Positions 34,630 to 43,683 of a DNA stretch of 64,000 nucleotides are shown here, piece after piece. Source of the stretch: UBA4312 sp040266995 (GTDB lineage Bacteria > Bacillota_I > Bacilli_A > Erysipelotrichales > Erysipelotrichaceae); NCBI GenBank assembly GCA_040266995.1, contig JAWRHV010000036.1, positions 60,564-124,563 on the forward strand, given 5' to 3'. The notes under the pieces are model-generated. The model did not search any database. It saw only the letters and a list, made by a program, of their open reading frames with translations, and was not told the DNA's origin. Every line of letters starts with the position of its first letter. The first letter of the stretch is position 1. The position numbers and the translations under genes are program-made.

Positions 34630-35040
34630 ATGAAACACGAATGTAAAATAACGGTCCTGGACACAAAGTGTTTTCCTGAATACCAAAGTGCCTATCTGGC
34701 CGATCCGCATTCCGGTCCGTGTCCCTTCTTTAAAAAAGGGCAGACCTTTTTGTTAAAAAGAACCCCGCAGCAGGATGATTTCTACCATTTGATGCATGGG
34801 AAATTCTGTGGAGAAGCCTGGGATGCCATCAGCCGCTATGTCTATACGGCCCTGCAGGGAGGATCGATCATGAAAGGATGGACAAAGGACGACCGTATGA
34901 TGATTGCCTGCTGTAACGATGGAACCCGGCCGGTCATCTTTCAGATTGAGCGAATCGATATTCCGGAAAATGTAAAGGAAAGCCAATGGCTTTTAGAACA
35001 AGACTTTTCGAATTCGATCGAAGATGCCTATACAGGATAA
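34630..35040 (+). CDS. TIGR04076 family protein
   Basis: A 136-residue cytosolic protein. The opening CKITVLDTKCFPEYQSAYLAD, the middle GPCPFFKKGQTFLL and CGEAWDAISRYVYTALQGG, and DGTRPVIFQIERI near the end match the TIGR04076 pattern of small Cys-containing proteins, common in anaerobes and without known function. Several Cys residues (positions about 6, 13, 30, 59, 96-97) could bind metal. AAAGGG lies 7-8 bases before the ATG at 34630; the GTG at 34621 lies too close to it. Confidence 0.8.
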   Translation: MKHECKITVLDTKCFPEYQSAYLADPHSGPCPFFKKGQTFLLKRTPQQDDFYHLMHGKFCGEAWDAISRYVYTALQGGSIMKGWTKDDRMMIACCNDGTRPVIFQIERIDIPENVKESQWLLEQDFSNSIEDAYTG

Positions 35041-35065
35041 AAGAGCTACGAAGGGTAGCTCTTTA
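35039..35065. terminator. Bidirectional hairpin between convergent genes
   Basis: AAAGAGCTAC (35040-35049) pairs perfectly with GTAGCTCTTT (35055-35064). The stem touches the stop codons of both flanking genes. Short T runs occur on each side. Confidence 0.7.
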
Positions 35066-35713
35066 TTCGTTTTTATAGACTTCGTTGACTTTCATACCAG
35101 CGTTTTCTAACGCGTTCATCAGCTCATCGTTGACCGCGCTGTCACAACGGATCAGCAGATCGGAGGTGCCATCTTCTTGCGGATAGACACCGATGCTCTG
35201 AATGTTGATATTTTGGTCTACAAAAATTTTTGAAAGTTTTCCGACTGTTCCGATTTCATCTTTAACGGATACAGTGATCCGTGTTCCTTTGTTGCCCCAT
35301 CCCAGCATAGTTAAGAAAGTGGAGAATACGTCATTCTGGGTCACGATACCGACAACCTCATTGTCATCGTTAACAACAGGTAAACAACCGATATCATTGG
35401 TTAACATACGTTCAGTTGCGGTTTCTACCAGGTCATAATCCTTGACCGTGATGACATTTTTTACCATGACGGTCTCTACTTTGGTTTTGGACATCAAATA
35501 ATTTAATTCATAAATAGATAGACTGGTAGCCATACCGCCTCCGTTTTCGGAGATGGTACCTTCTGTAATCAGGCCGACCAGCTTTTTGTTGTGGTCAACA
35601 ACCGGTACACGGTGGATGTTGTTGGCCTTCATGATATCGATCAGTCTTGAAATACTGGCATCTGATTCTGTGCAGATGACATCTTTTGTCATAACGTCTT
35701 TGACTTTAAACAT
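35063..35713 (-). CDS. CBS-CBS-ACT domain protein (AcuB-like)
   Basis: A 216-residue ligand-sensing protein: two CBS repeats (about 7-60, DVMTKDVICTESDAS; and 78-130, TVMVKNVITVKDYD) followed by an ACT-like domain (142-215, RITVSVKDEIGTVGKLSKIF). CBS pairs bind adenosine nucleotides; ACT domains bind amino acids. It starts 1 base before the stop of livF-type gene upstream, so it is the last gene of the branched-chain amino acid transporter operon, which suggests that it senses leucine-type amino acids or energy state for that system. That link is inference from position. Confidence 0.88.
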   Translation of the reverse strand: MFKVKDVMTKDVICTESDASISRLIDIMKANNIHRVPVVDHNKKLVGLITEGTISENGGGMATSLSIYELNYLMSKTKVETVMVKNVITVKDYDLVETATERMLTNDIGCLPVVNDDNEVVGIVTQNDVFSTFLTMLGWGNKGTRITVSVKDEIGTVGKLSKIFVDQNINIQSIGVYPQEDGTSDLLIRCDSAVNDELMNALENAGMKVNEVYKNE

Positions 35714-35714
35714 G

Positions 35715-36425
35715 TTATCCTCCTAAATAAGCCTTCTGAATTTCAGGGCTTTCAATTAATTCTTTTCCCGTTCCGGTCAATACGACATTGCCCGTTTCCA
35801 GCACATAGGCACGATTGGCAATGGACAGAGCCATTTTCGCATTCTGTTCTACCAGAAGTATCGTGGTACCCTGTTCGTTGATTTCCTTGATGATACGGAA
35901 GATTTCCTTTACCAGCAAAGGGGCCAGTCCCATGCTTGGTTCATCCAGAAGTAACAGCTTCGGTTTGGCCATCAAGGCCCGCGCCATGGCCAGCATCTGC
36001 TGTTCACCACCAGACAAGGTAGCGGCATCCTGGTTAATACGTTCTTTCAGGATCGGGAATAATTCATAAGCATGATCCAGATCCTTTTCGATGCCGTCTT
36101 TATCTTTACGCAGGAAAGCGCCCATCAACAGATTTTCATAGACAGTCAGACCGGTAAAGATCCGACGGCCTTCCGGTACTTGTGTCAAACCGGCGGCAAC
36201 GATCTTTTTGGCACTGGTCTTGGTGATATCGGTTCCCATAAAGGAAATGGTTCCGCTGCTTTTCGGTGTGATATTGCTGATGGCATGCAGCATGGTCGTT
36301 TTACCGGCACCGTTGGCTCCGATCAAAGAGACAATTTCACCTTCATTCACATCCAGGCTGATTCCTTTCAATGCTTCAATGACACCATAATGCACATGAA
36401 GATCTTTAACTTCCAACATTGCCAT
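35715..36425 (-). CDS. livF: Branched-chain amino acid ABC transporter ATPase LivF
   Basis: One of the two ATPases of the high-affinity Leu/Ile/Val importer. The 236-residue protein has Walker A GANGAGKTT, LSGGEQQMLAMARALM (signature), Walker B LLLLDEPSMGLAP, and the short LivF-type length. I place the start at 36425 (MAMLEV), with GGGAGG upstream; the frame upstream enters livG. Genes run livK-H-M-G-F-CBS/ACT with gaps of only a few bases apart from a hairpin after livK. Confidence 0.95.
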   Translation of the reverse strand: MAMLEVKDLHVHYGVIEALKGISLDVNEGEIVSLIGANGAGKTTMLHAISNITPKSSGTISFMGTDITKTSAKKIVAAGLTQVPEGRRIFTGLTVYENLLMGAFLRKDKDGIEKDLDHAYELFPILKERINQDAATLSGGEQQMLAMARALMAKPKLLLLDEPSMGLAPLLVKEIFRIIKEINEQGTTILLVEQNAKMALSIANRAYVLETGNVVLTGTGKELIESPEIQKAYLGG

Positions 36426-36426
36426 A

Positions 36427-37206
36427 TTAGATTTCCTCCCCAAGATAGGCCTTGATAACGAATGGATCGTTTTTAACTTCATCCGGTGTGCCGGAGGCAA
36501 TCAGCTTTCCATAGTTCAATACATAGATCCTCTCACAGATAGACATAACCAGGGACATATCGTGTTCGATCAGGATGATCGTCAGATTGTATTTATCACG
36601 GATCTTATAGATCAACTGTGTCAGATCCGCTGTCTCCTGTGGGTTCATACCGGCAGCCGGCTCATCCAGATAGAGGATTTCCGGCTGGATAGCTAAGGCT
36701 CGGGCAATTTCCAGACGACGTTGTTCACCATAAGGAAGGTTGGTGGCCATCTCATGGCGCTTTCCATATAAACCAACTTCTTCGAGCAGTTCACATGCTT
36801 TTTCCTCTACCCATTTCTCTTCTGTATAATAGGATGGGGTCCGGAAAATTGCTGACAGAATGCCATAGCGGATATTCTTATGCATGGCAACCTTTACATT
36901 CTCCAGAACGGTCATAGATTTAAACAATCGGATGTTCTGGAACGTTCGGGCTACACCATACGCTGTGATCTTATAAGGCTTCAGACCGCCGATCGATACT
37001 TTCTTTCCATCCTTGGTCATCTCGATCAAACCTTCACTTGGTTCGTATACACCGGTCAATAAGTTGAACAATGTTGTTTTACCGGCGCCATTTGGACCGA
37101 TCAATCCGATCAGTTCCCCTTTTTCAATGGACATATTGACATTGGATACGGCACACAGACCGCCAAAGTTCTTGGTCAATCCCTTAACTTCAAGTAAGGA
37201 GCTCAT
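36427..37206 (-). CDS. livG: Branched-chain amino acid ABC transporter ATPase LivG
   Basis: The second ATPase of the importer, 259 residues. Walker A is GPNGAGKTT, signature LPYGEQRRLEIARAL (the LivG form with P-Y-G-E-Q in place of L-S-G-G-Q), Walker B ILYLDEPAAGMNPQE, and the longer LivG insert near 100-150 is present. Its start overlaps the end of livM by 4 bases. It pairs with LivF as a heterodimer on LivHM. Confidence 0.96.
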   Translation of the reverse strand: MSSLLEVKGLTKNFGGLCAVSNVNMSIEKGELIGLIGPNGAGKTTLFNLLTGVYEPSEGLIEMTKDGKKVSIGGLKPYKITAYGVARTFQNIRLFKSMTVLENVKVAMHKNIRYGILSAIFRTPSYYTEEKWVEEKACELLEEVGLYGKRHEMATNLPYGEQRRLEIARALAIQPEILYLDEPAAGMNPQETADLTQLIYKIRDKYNLTIILIEHDMSLVMSICERIYVLNYGKLIASGTPDEVKNDPFVIKAYLGEEI

Positions 37207-38156
37207 GATTTTCTCTCCTTTCTTTTCAGCAGTTTTTCAAATGATAATTCCCGCGTACCTAATAAACCAGTTGGTTTAAAGATCATGATGCTGACAAGAG
37301 CGACACCATAGATGATCATTCGCAGGTTTGAAAAGTTCTGTAAGATCATGTTCAAGAAACCAATCACAATGGCCGCAATGACAGAGGAGGTCATGGAGCC
37401 CATACCACCGAATACCACCATAACCAGAATATCGATGGAACGGTTAAAGTTGAACTGTGTCGGTTTGATGACATAGAAATTACATGCGAATAAAGCACCG
37501 GCCAAAGAAGCTAACAAGGCACCGATAATAAAAGCGCTGACTTTGTACTTTGTCGTATTGATCCCCATGGCTTCACTGGCAATTTCATCTTCACGGATCG
37601 AGATGCAGGCACGTCCGGGAGCACTGCGGGTAAAGTTACATACGATGACGATGGAGATGACCATGCAGATGAACAACAAGGTAAAAGTTGTCAGTTTCGG
37701 AATACCGGATAAACCGGCAGCGCCGTTGGTAATCTTCATATTCATCACGATGATACGGATGATTTCCGCAAATCCCAATGTCGCAATCGCTAAATAGTCT
37801 CCACGAAGACGAAGGGTTGGGACCGATACGATCAAAGCAGCGACCGTGGAGATCGCCATACCCACTAAAACACCCAGGAATAAGCCGCCAAGGTTCGGCA
37901 TCATCTTTGTGATGACACCGGCACTATAAGCGCCGATACACATAAATCCGGCATGCCCCAGGGAGAACTGACCACAAATACCGATGATCAGGTTCAAGGA
38001 CACAGCCAGGATAATATTGATCAAGATATTATAGATCGTAATCGTGTAATAGGAGCTGATAATGCGGAAGTTGATCAGCACACTTAAAAGGATATATACC
38101 GCTACGGAAAGAGCCATCCAGCATAGATTGGCTTTTGATAATATTTTCTTGCTCAT
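37203..38156 (-). CDS. livM: Branched-chain amino acid ABC transporter permease LivM
   Basis: A 317-residue membrane subunit with about nine helices. The hallmark regions are AVSLNLIIGICGQFSLGHAGF and LRGDYLAIATLGFAEIIRI, with the cytoplasmic EAA-like IREDEIASEAMGINTTKYK loop that contacts the ATPase. The 3' end overlaps livG by 4 bases and the 5' end lies 3 bases after livH, so translation is coupled. Confidence 0.96.
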   Translation of the reverse strand: MSKKILSKANLCWMALSVAVYILLSVLINFRIISSYYTITIYNILINIILAVSLNLIIGICGQFSLGHAGFMCIGAYSAGVITKMMPNLGGLFLGVLVGMAISTVAALIVSVPTLRLRGDYLAIATLGFAEIIRIIVMNMKITNGAAGLSGIPKLTTFTLLFICMVISIVIVCNFTRSAPGRACISIREDEIASEAMGINTTKYKVSAFIIGALLASLAGALFACNFYVIKPTQFNFNRSIDILVMVVFGGMGSMTSSVIAAIVIGFLNMILQNFSNLRMIIYGVALVSIMIFKPTGLLGTRELSFEKLLKRKERKS

Positions 38157-38159
38157 ACT

Positions 38160-39038
38160 CTACACCTTTTCTCTTTCATTTTTACCTAACAAACCTTCCG
38201 GTTTGATAATCAGGATCAGAATCAAAATAACATACACGATGGCATCTTTATACAGGGAACTGCCATAGGCAATAACCATGGTTTCGGCAATCCCGATAAA
38301 CAAGCCACCGATCATGGCTCCCGGCACACTGCCGATGCCACCGAATACAGCAGCAATAAAAGCCTTCAGACCTGGCGTCATTCCCATCAGAGGGTTGATG
38401 GAGTTATAATACACACCAACCAGGATACCGGCAACACCGGCCAATGCCGAGCCTAAAAGGAATGTAAAGGAAATGACGGTATCGACATTGATTCCCATAA
38501 GCTTAGCAGCGTTTTCATCCACGCTGACAGCACGCATAGCACGTCCCATCTTGGTATGACGGATGATATACTGCAGAACGATCATCATGACGATCGTAAT
38601 GACCAGAATGTAGATCTGTTGTGTGGAGACCTTTACAGATCCAATCTGAAAGGTTGAATTATTCAGTAACACAGGGTATGTTTTTTTCTCCGAGCCCATA
38701 ACCAGCTGTGTTGTATATTCCAAAATATAACTGACACCCATGGCGGTAATCAGGGCGGAGATCCGAGTGGCATGACGTAATGGTTTGTATGCAACACGCT
38801 CGATCAATACACCCATGATTCCACAGAAGACCATGGAACCAATCATGGCAGGGAAGAATCCCACACCCAGCTTTGTGGTAACGATATAAGCAACAAAGCT
38901 TCCCAGCATGTAAATATCCCCATGCGCAAAGTTGATCAGCTTGATGATCCCGTATACCATCGTATACCCCAGCGCAATCAGGGCATATATGCTTCCTAAT
39001 GACATCCCGTTTACTATTTGTTGAAGAAACTGTGTCAT
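38160..39038 (-). CDS. livH: Branched-chain amino acid ABC transporter permease LivH
   Basis: A 292-residue membrane subunit with about eight helices. It begins with QQIVNGMSLGSIYALIALGYTMVYGIIKLINFAHGD, the LivH signature, and has the coupling loop AVSVDENAAKLMGINVDT. GGAAGGAGAG precedes the start. The gene is separated from the binding-protein gene by a hairpin that probably lowers its expression relative to the binding protein. Confidence 0.96.
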   Translation of the reverse strand: MTQFLQQIVNGMSLGSIYALIALGYTMVYGIIKLINFAHGDIYMLGSFVAYIVTTKLGVGFFPAMIGSMVFCGIMGVLIERVAYKPLRHATRISALITAMGVSYILEYTTQLVMGSEKKTYPVLLNNSTFQIGSVKVSTQQIYILVITIVMMIVLQYIIRHTKMGRAMRAVSVDENAAKLMGINVDTVISFTFLLGSALAGVAGILVGVYYNSINPLMGMTPGLKAFIAAVFGGIGSVPGAMIGGLFIGIAETMVIAYGSSLYKDAIVYVILILILIIKPEGLLGKNEREKV

Positions 39039-39065
39039 AGTATCTCTCTCCTTCCTTAAATGTGG

Positions 39066-39093
39066 AAAAAAGCCAAGGAGAATCCTTAGCTTT
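39066..39093 (-). terminator. Attenuating terminator between the binding-protein gene and livH
   Basis: On the minus strand AAAGCTAAGGA pairs with TCCTTGGCTTT around TTC, followed by Ts (39066-39070). Partial read-through would yield more binding protein than permease, a common arrangement in ABC importer operons. Confidence 0.7.
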
Positions 39094-39116
39094 TTCTCTA
39101 CGTTGTACGTATTTGT

Positions 39117-40304
39117 TTACTTAACGGTTACTTCTGCATTTGTTTCTGCACCGTTTGTAGCAGCATCGATAACCAATACAGATTTAACAGGTGTATGCGT
39201 TTCATCAAATGTAAAGCTTCCTGTCAATCCGTCAAATTCAGCTTTCTCCAATGCTTCCTGTAAAGCAGGTCCGGTTGCACCGGCTTCTTCCAGAGCCTGG
39301 ATACCTAACATAACAGAGTCATAAGCTAAATAAGAGAACATGTTCAGAGCATCTTCACCATATTCTTCAATATAGGCTTTCTTGAATTCTTCCTGTGCTT
39401 CTGTCGGAGCGCCGGATGCGATAGCGGTTGTGAAGAATACATCATTCAGATTTTCCTTGCCGGCCAACTGAGCCAATACAGTCGAGTCAAATCCGTCAGC
39501 CCCAACGATCGTAGCATCGATTCCCATTTCACGAGCCTGTTTGATGATCAAACCAGCTTCACCATAGTATCCGGCTACATATAATACGTCAAAATCCTTT
39601 TCGGATAATTTAGTCAGGATCGCGTTGAAATCTGTATCCCCGGCATTGTAGCTTCCGTCTTTCAAAGAGTTGATGACTTCGCCACCGTTCGCTTCAAATG
39701 TTTCGATGAACTGATTGGCCAGTCCCTGACCATAATCACTTGTTTCCGCAAGAACAGCCGCCTTTTTCTTTCCCATATCCTTGGCTGCATACTGTGCCAT
39801 GGCTGCACCCTGGTAAGAATCTTCAAAGCAGATACGGAATGCACTTGGATATACTTCATCTCCGTTCATTGTTGCGTTGATCTGTGTAGCCGATGGTGAA
39901 ATAACCGGAACGCTACTGTCACTGGCTACTTGATATGTCGCGATGGAAGCACCACTTGTTGCCGGTCCGACGATGAAGGCAACCTGATCTTCTTCAATCA
40001 ACTTAGTTGCTGCGGTTGTACTTTCAGCAGCATCCCCTTTGTTGTCTACCGATACATATTCCAATTTGTACTTCGCATCTTCACTTTCATTGTACATTTT
40101 AATAGCTAATTCAACAGCGTTGGACTCTGCTGTACCATAGCTGGCAACGTCACCGCTCAATTCGAAGTTTCCACCAATCTTAACGGTATCGCCTTCAGCT
40201 AATTCAGAACCGGATCCACCGGCACCTCCGCCGGATCCACAAGCAGCTAACATACTCACTGTCATAGCAGAACTTAATAAAACTTTCAAAAATTTCTTGC
40301 TCAT
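39117..40304 (-). CDS. livK: Branched-chain amino acid ABC transporter substrate-binding lipoprotein
   Basis: A 395-residue type I periplasmic-binding-protein-like lipoprotein: signal MSKKFLKVLLSSAMTVSMLAAC (Cys22) then a Gly/Ser linker, then the Peripla_BP_6 domain (GDTVKIGGNFELSGDVASYG..., VAFIVGPATSGASIATYQVA, VISPSATQ, FNAILTKLSEKDFDVLYVAGYYGEAG). I start at 40304 with GGAGGAG upstream; the longer frame runs through the promoter region. First gene of the operon. No clear regulator site was found in the AT-rich 178-base upstream region. Confidence 0.95.
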   Translation of the reverse strand: MSKKFLKVLLSSAMTVSMLAACGSGGGAGGSGSELAEGDTVKIGGNFELSGDVASYGTAESNAVELAIKMYNESEDAKYKLEYVSVDNKGDAAESTTAATKLIEEDQVAFIVGPATSGASIATYQVASDSSVPVISPSATQINATMNGDEVYPSAFRICFEDSYQGAAMAQYAAKDMGKKKAAVLAETSDYGQGLANQFIETFEANGGEVINSLKDGSYNAGDTDFNAILTKLSEKDFDVLYVAGYYGEAGLIIKQAREMGIDATIVGADGFDSTVLAQLAGKENLNDVFFTTAIASGAPTEAQEEFKKAYIEEYGEDALNMFSYLAYDSVMLGIQALEEAGATGPALQEALEKAEFDGLTGSFTFDETHTPVKSVLVIDAATNGAETNAEVTVK

Positions 40305-40482
40305 AATAGTAATTCTCCTCCTACATATTAAGAAATTTAATATTAACATTATACTACATAATACCAGGCTTTTTTTCAACGAAAATCTTTCATTTTCCTT
40401 TGAAAAAGTTTTCAATATCTTAATTTTTGAATGTTGTATTCTTTCATTCAAGATATGATACTATGATAAAAAGGAGGGAATC

Positions 40483-40647
40483 ATGATTACTTGTTACCAG
40501 GCACGCGAACGCCTTGATGATTATTTAAAGAACTATTATAAGATCAAGCAGACAGTGCAGCAGCATCCGGACTGGGATGCCACGCAGATTGCCCAAGCCT
40601 GTCAGGTCGACGCAAAGGAAGTATTGGAAGTGATGGAAAACCTATGA
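40483..40647 (+). CDS. 54-residue HTH-like protein overlapping an esterase gene
   Basis: A short gene easily missed: ATG at 40483 with AAAGGAGGG 4-8 bases upstream, 54 codons, stop TGA at 40645-40647. The ATG of the next gene (40644) overlaps the stop as ATGA, strong evidence that both are translated. The peptide reads MITCYQARERLDDYLKNYYK, then DWDATQIAQACQVDAKEVLEVMENL, the latter like a helix-turn-helix. No family recognised. It may regulate the esterase or simply couple its translation. Confidence 0.7.
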   Translation: MITCYQARERLDDYLKNYYKIKQTVQQHPDWDATQIAQACQVDAKEVLEVMENL

Positions 40648-41771
40648 AGGGGCTAAAAGCTTTGTCGGCCGCTTTCTGTGTATCGGCCGCTGTCCTATTT
40701 CTGATCCTGTCGATCGGTCTGGTATGTTGGAAAATCCCGGTTCTGGGAACGATCTCCACCTTTCTGTTTCAAAGCCGGGAACAGTATATGATCCCTGTCT
40801 GCTTTGGATTGACGGTTTTCTGGATCGTTTGGCTCTTGGTCAGAAAGAAGAAGCTCTATGCGTTTTTATCCGTGACAGCGATCGTGGCTTTGATCCTTCA
40901 TCTATTTGTTCTGGGCACCACGCTGCACCATCTGCAAAAAGAAAAGATTACCATCGATCTTTTTATGACATATAAGCCGTTACCAACCCATGAAGTGGTT
41001 GTAGATACGCAAACATATACAGACGGACAGAACATCGATGTGTATTATGTACCCGATGGATCCAAAGAAAAACCAATCATCGTCTATATGCATGGGGGAA
41101 GCTGGGTCAGCGGATCCAGAACCAATCGGGAATACGATGCTCGCGTCTTTGCCGAGAACGGGTACGTGGTGTTCTGTATGGATTATGAATTATCTGGTAA
41201 GGATCAGCATCTTTGGAAGCAGACCCAGGCACAAATGGATCAGGCCATGGACTGGATCCAGGCACATGCCGAAGAATACCAGGCGAGCATAGACCGTCTG
41301 TATCTGACCGGAGACAGTGCCGGGGGCAATCTGGCATTGATTACCGCGTATCGGATGAATGCAGATACAAATAGACCGGATGTAAGAGCTGTCTGTGTAG
41401 ACTATCCGATCGTTGATCCTGTTTCCTTTTATCAGAATGAAGCTTTTTACATGTCCGATCTGGCGAAAGGCTCCATCACCGCCTATACCGGAGGAACGCC
41501 GGATCAGAAAAAGGAAGCGTATGATGCGCTGACGGTCTACCGCTATATCGATGAAAGCTGTCCGCCAACCGCCATCTTTTTAGGCCAGGCGGATACTCTA
41601 GTACCGACAGAACCTTCCTATATATTATGTCAACAGCTGCAAGACTATAACGTAGATCACCGGATCCTGGCTGTTCCGTTTGCCAATCACATTCTGGATT
41701 ATCAGCCGGCATCGGTGGGAAATCAGGCCTGGTTATCTTATACAATGCAATGGTTCGCCGCTCATTCTTAA
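40644..41771 (+). CDS. Membrane-anchored alpha/beta hydrolase (esterase/lipase, HSL-like)
   Basis: A 375-residue protein. The first 100 residues contain three hydrophobic segments (about 3-25, 45-60, 70-95). The rest is a hydrolase: oxyanion motif VYMHGGSWVSGSR, nucleophile GDSAGGNLAL, acid region LGQADTLVPTEPS, and His in VPFANHILDYQ. This is the BD-FAE/hormone-sensitive-lipase-like class, acting on short acyl esters, here likely at the outer face of the membrane. It is coupled by ATGA overlap to the 54-residue gene. Confidence 0.85.
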   Translation: MKGLKALSAAFCVSAAVLFLILSIGLVCWKIPVLGTISTFLFQSREQYMIPVCFGLTVFWIVWLLVRKKKLYAFLSVTAIVALILHLFVLGTTLHHLQKEKITIDLFMTYKPLPTHEVVVDTQTYTDGQNIDVYYVPDGSKEKPIIVYMHGGSWVSGSRTNREYDARVFAENGYVVFCMDYELSGKDQHLWKQTQAQMDQAMDWIQAHAEEYQASIDRLYLTGDSAGGNLALITAYRMNADTNRPDVRAVCVDYPIVDPVSFYQNEAFYMSDLAKGSITAYTGGTPDQKKEAYDALTVYRYIDESCPPTAIFLGQADTLVPTEPSYILCQQLQDYNVDHRILAVPFANHILDYQPASVGNQAWLSYTMQWFAAHS

Positions 41772-41837
41772 ATAACTGACATCAGGATTGTCAGATTATG
41801 TGGTATTAATCAAACATAAGGAATGGTGGGTGGGGCT

Positions 41838-42008
41838 ATGAAACAGTATAAGAAGGAAGAGTTTGAACTGAATAAAAAAGAAAATCCGGCTTTATATCAT
41901 GTAACGATGATGATCGCCAGCCAGTTTGAACAATCCCGGTCATTTCGTTTATTTATGTATGTCCAGGTAGTGCTGGATGTGTTGTTTGTATGGTTATTGA
42001 TCCGTTAA
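41838..42008 (+). CDS. Small single-helix membrane protein
   Basis: About 56 residues: a charged N-terminus (MKQYKKEEFELNKKENPALY) and one C-terminal hydrophobic helix (LFMYVQVVLDVLFVWLLIR). I use the ATG at 41838 after the G-rich stretch GGTGGGTGGGG, which is a poor ribosome site. The next gene may begin within it. Function unknown. Confidence 0.45.
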   Translation: MKQYKKEEFELNKKENPALYHVTMMIASQFEQSRSFRLFMYVQVVLDVLFVWLLIR

Positions 42009-42028
42009 GAGTGGATAGAAAAGAAAAG

Positions 42029-42649
42029 ATGGCATATTATAAAGACATGAATACGCTGAAAAATCAAAGGATTACATTTTTTGATGTGGAAACACCCAAT
42101 GGAAAAGCAGACAGTATCTGCTCCATTGGGTTGATTTCCTGTATCAACGGAAAAGAAGTGGACCGCCGCTATTACCTGGTGGATCCGGAAGCACCATTCT
42201 GGGCTATGAATATACGGATCCATGGGATCCGGCCTGTCCAGGTGATGGATGCACCAACCTTTCCGCAGATCTGGCAGGAGATCGAACCATGGTTTACGCA
42301 AGGGGTCCTCGTTGCCCACAATGCCGCCTTTGATATGAATGTCATCAAGAAATGCTTATTGCGCTATGGGATGGATGTACCGCCGATGTTGTCTATCTGT
42401 ACGGTCCATCTAAGCCGCAAACATGTAGAGCTGGATCATTATCGGCTTAATGACGTCTGCAGCTATCTGCATATTCCGTTAAAACACCATCATCATGCCA
42501 TGGATGACACGATTGGCTGCAAAGGAATCTTTGAGTACTGGGCATCGAATGGACACATTGACGAAAAAGATATCACGGTCTATTCCATGGATAAGACCAT
42601 GAAATATCGTGCGTATGTAAAGAAAAACGGAAATATAAATCTTCGATAG
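42029..42649 (+). CDS. DEDDh 3'-5' exonuclease (DNA polymerase III epsilon-like)
   Basis: A roughly 206-residue exonuclease of the RNase T/DnaQ superfamily: ExoI motif FFDVETPNGKADSICSIG, ExoII HNAAFDMNVI, ExoIII HHHHAMDDTIGC supply the D-E-D-h-D residues. The middle IHGIRPVQVMDAPTFPQIW is typical of DnaQ-like proteins in Bacillota. Alone it may serve in DNA repair or RNA trimming. The start is uncertain: ATGs at 41990, 42029 and 42047 are possible; 42029 or 42047 fits the family, where ExoI is near the N-terminus. Confidence 0.85.
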   Translation: MAYYKDMNTLKNQRITFFDVETPNGKADSICSIGLISCINGKEVDRRYYLVDPEAPFWAMNIRIHGIRPVQVMDAPTFPQIWQEIEPWFTQGVLVAHNAAFDMNVIKKCLLRYGMDVPPMLSICTVHLSRKHVELDHYRLNDVCSYLHIPLKHHHHAMDDTIGCKGIFEYWASNGHIDEKDITVYSMDKTMKYRAYVKKNGNINLR

Positions 42650-42661
42650 GAGCAGAAACAG

Positions 42662-42700
42662 GCTGATGGGATCTATTTTTATAGATACATCAGCTTTTTT
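42662..42700 (+). terminator. Terminator after the exonuclease gene
   Basis: GCTGATGGGATCTAT (42662-42676) pairs with ATAGATACATCAGC (42681-42694), one bulge, then six Ts. Confidence 0.8.
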
Positions 42701-42762
42701 AATGTCTGTTAAATAAATGAGATGCATGGTATAATTAATTATAACTAACTAAGGAGATGCAT

Positions 42763-43683
42763 ATGAAAAAGGAAACTTTTGATGTGGTTCACGATGGATT
42801 TTACGGCGCGTATTATCCGAATAAAGAAGCGACTTCCACCGTAATGATCTTAATGCTGGGAGATTCTATTGATGACAGAATGGCAGTTTCCGGAGTGAAA
42901 TGGATCCATTCGCTCGGATGCAATGCCTTGACAATGGCACCGGCTAAAAAGGATTATGGGCATCATAACTATCCGTTAGAGCGGTTTGGAAAAGCATTGG
43001 ATCGATTAAGGGAAAAGGGAAATCAAAAATTTGGCATTGCCGGCGCTTCGACAACCGCAATGCTGGCATTATGTGCAGCTTCGTATTATCCGGCGATTAC
43101 ATTGACCATTGCGATATCCCCGTGTGATTTTATCATGGAAGGCTTCTACCGGGATGGGAAAGATGGGATGCGGGAACGTCCGGGCGATGGAGAATCGACG
43201 GTTTCCTGGCAAGGACAGCCTTTACCTTATTTGCCGTATGCCTATCGACATCCTACTTATTGGAAGATGATCCGCAAAGAAAGCAAAGAGGGGAAAGATA
43301 TGGTGGCCAGCCGTAAGCTTTTTGATGAATCCGAACGGCGTCATCCATTGCAGGAATCGCAGAAGATCAAAGTGGAAAAGATCCGGGGACACATTGTCTT
43401 TATCGGCGGCTATGACGATGTTCTTTGGGATACATGTCGATATATAAAACGAATGGAGCAGCGTTTGCAAAAGCACGCACATACGTGTACGGTTACCTCT
43501 TTGCTCTATGCACATGTGACGCATTTTGCCTTTCCGCAAAGCATGCTGGACACGATGCTTCCGATTTTCGGCAATCAGATCGTAAAGCTTTTTGCGGCCG
43601 GCCGGGCCTGGCCGAAACATTGTAAACAAGCACGAAAGGATATAGACAAGAACCTTACCGAGATCATACAGGTATGGAAATGA
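42763..43683 (+). CDS. BAAT/acyl-CoA thioesterase-like alpha/beta hydrolase
   Basis: A 306-residue hydrolase of the BAAT C-terminal class. Visible: VMILMLGDS near the N-terminus, the nucleophile elbow FGIAGASTTAMLAL (Gly-x-Ser), SPCDFIMEGFYR, then VFIGGYDDVLWDT (acid) and YAHVTHFAFP (His). Human BAAT proteins use Cys; here it is Ser. Substrate is unknown; the family cleaves acyl thioesters or peptidyl esters. AAGGAG is 6 bases before the ATG at 42763, so I prefer it to 42757. Expressed alone, with its own terminator. Confidence 0.78.
   Translation: MKKETFDVVHDGFYGAYYPNKEATSTVMILMLGDSIDDRMAVSGVKWIHSLGCNALTMAPAKKDYGHHNYPLERFGKALDRLREKGNQKFGIAGASTTAMLALCAASYYPAITLTIAISPCDFIMEGFYRDGKDGMRERPGDGESTVSWQGQPLPYLPYAYRHPTYWKMIRKESKEGKDMVASRKLFDESERRHPLQESQKIKVEKIRGHIVFIGGYDDVLWDTCRYIKRMEQRLQKHAHTCTVTSLLYAHVTHFAFPQSMLDTMLPIFGNQIVKLFAAGRAWPKHCKQARKDIDKNLTEIIQVWK

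Noticed and set aside
40305..40482. CodY-like A/T palindrome upstream of the liv binding-protein gene (TTTTTC-AAAG-GAAAAT)
   Set aside because: The gap between half-sites is 4 bases where the CodY box has 1; the region is so AT-rich that such matches are expected.
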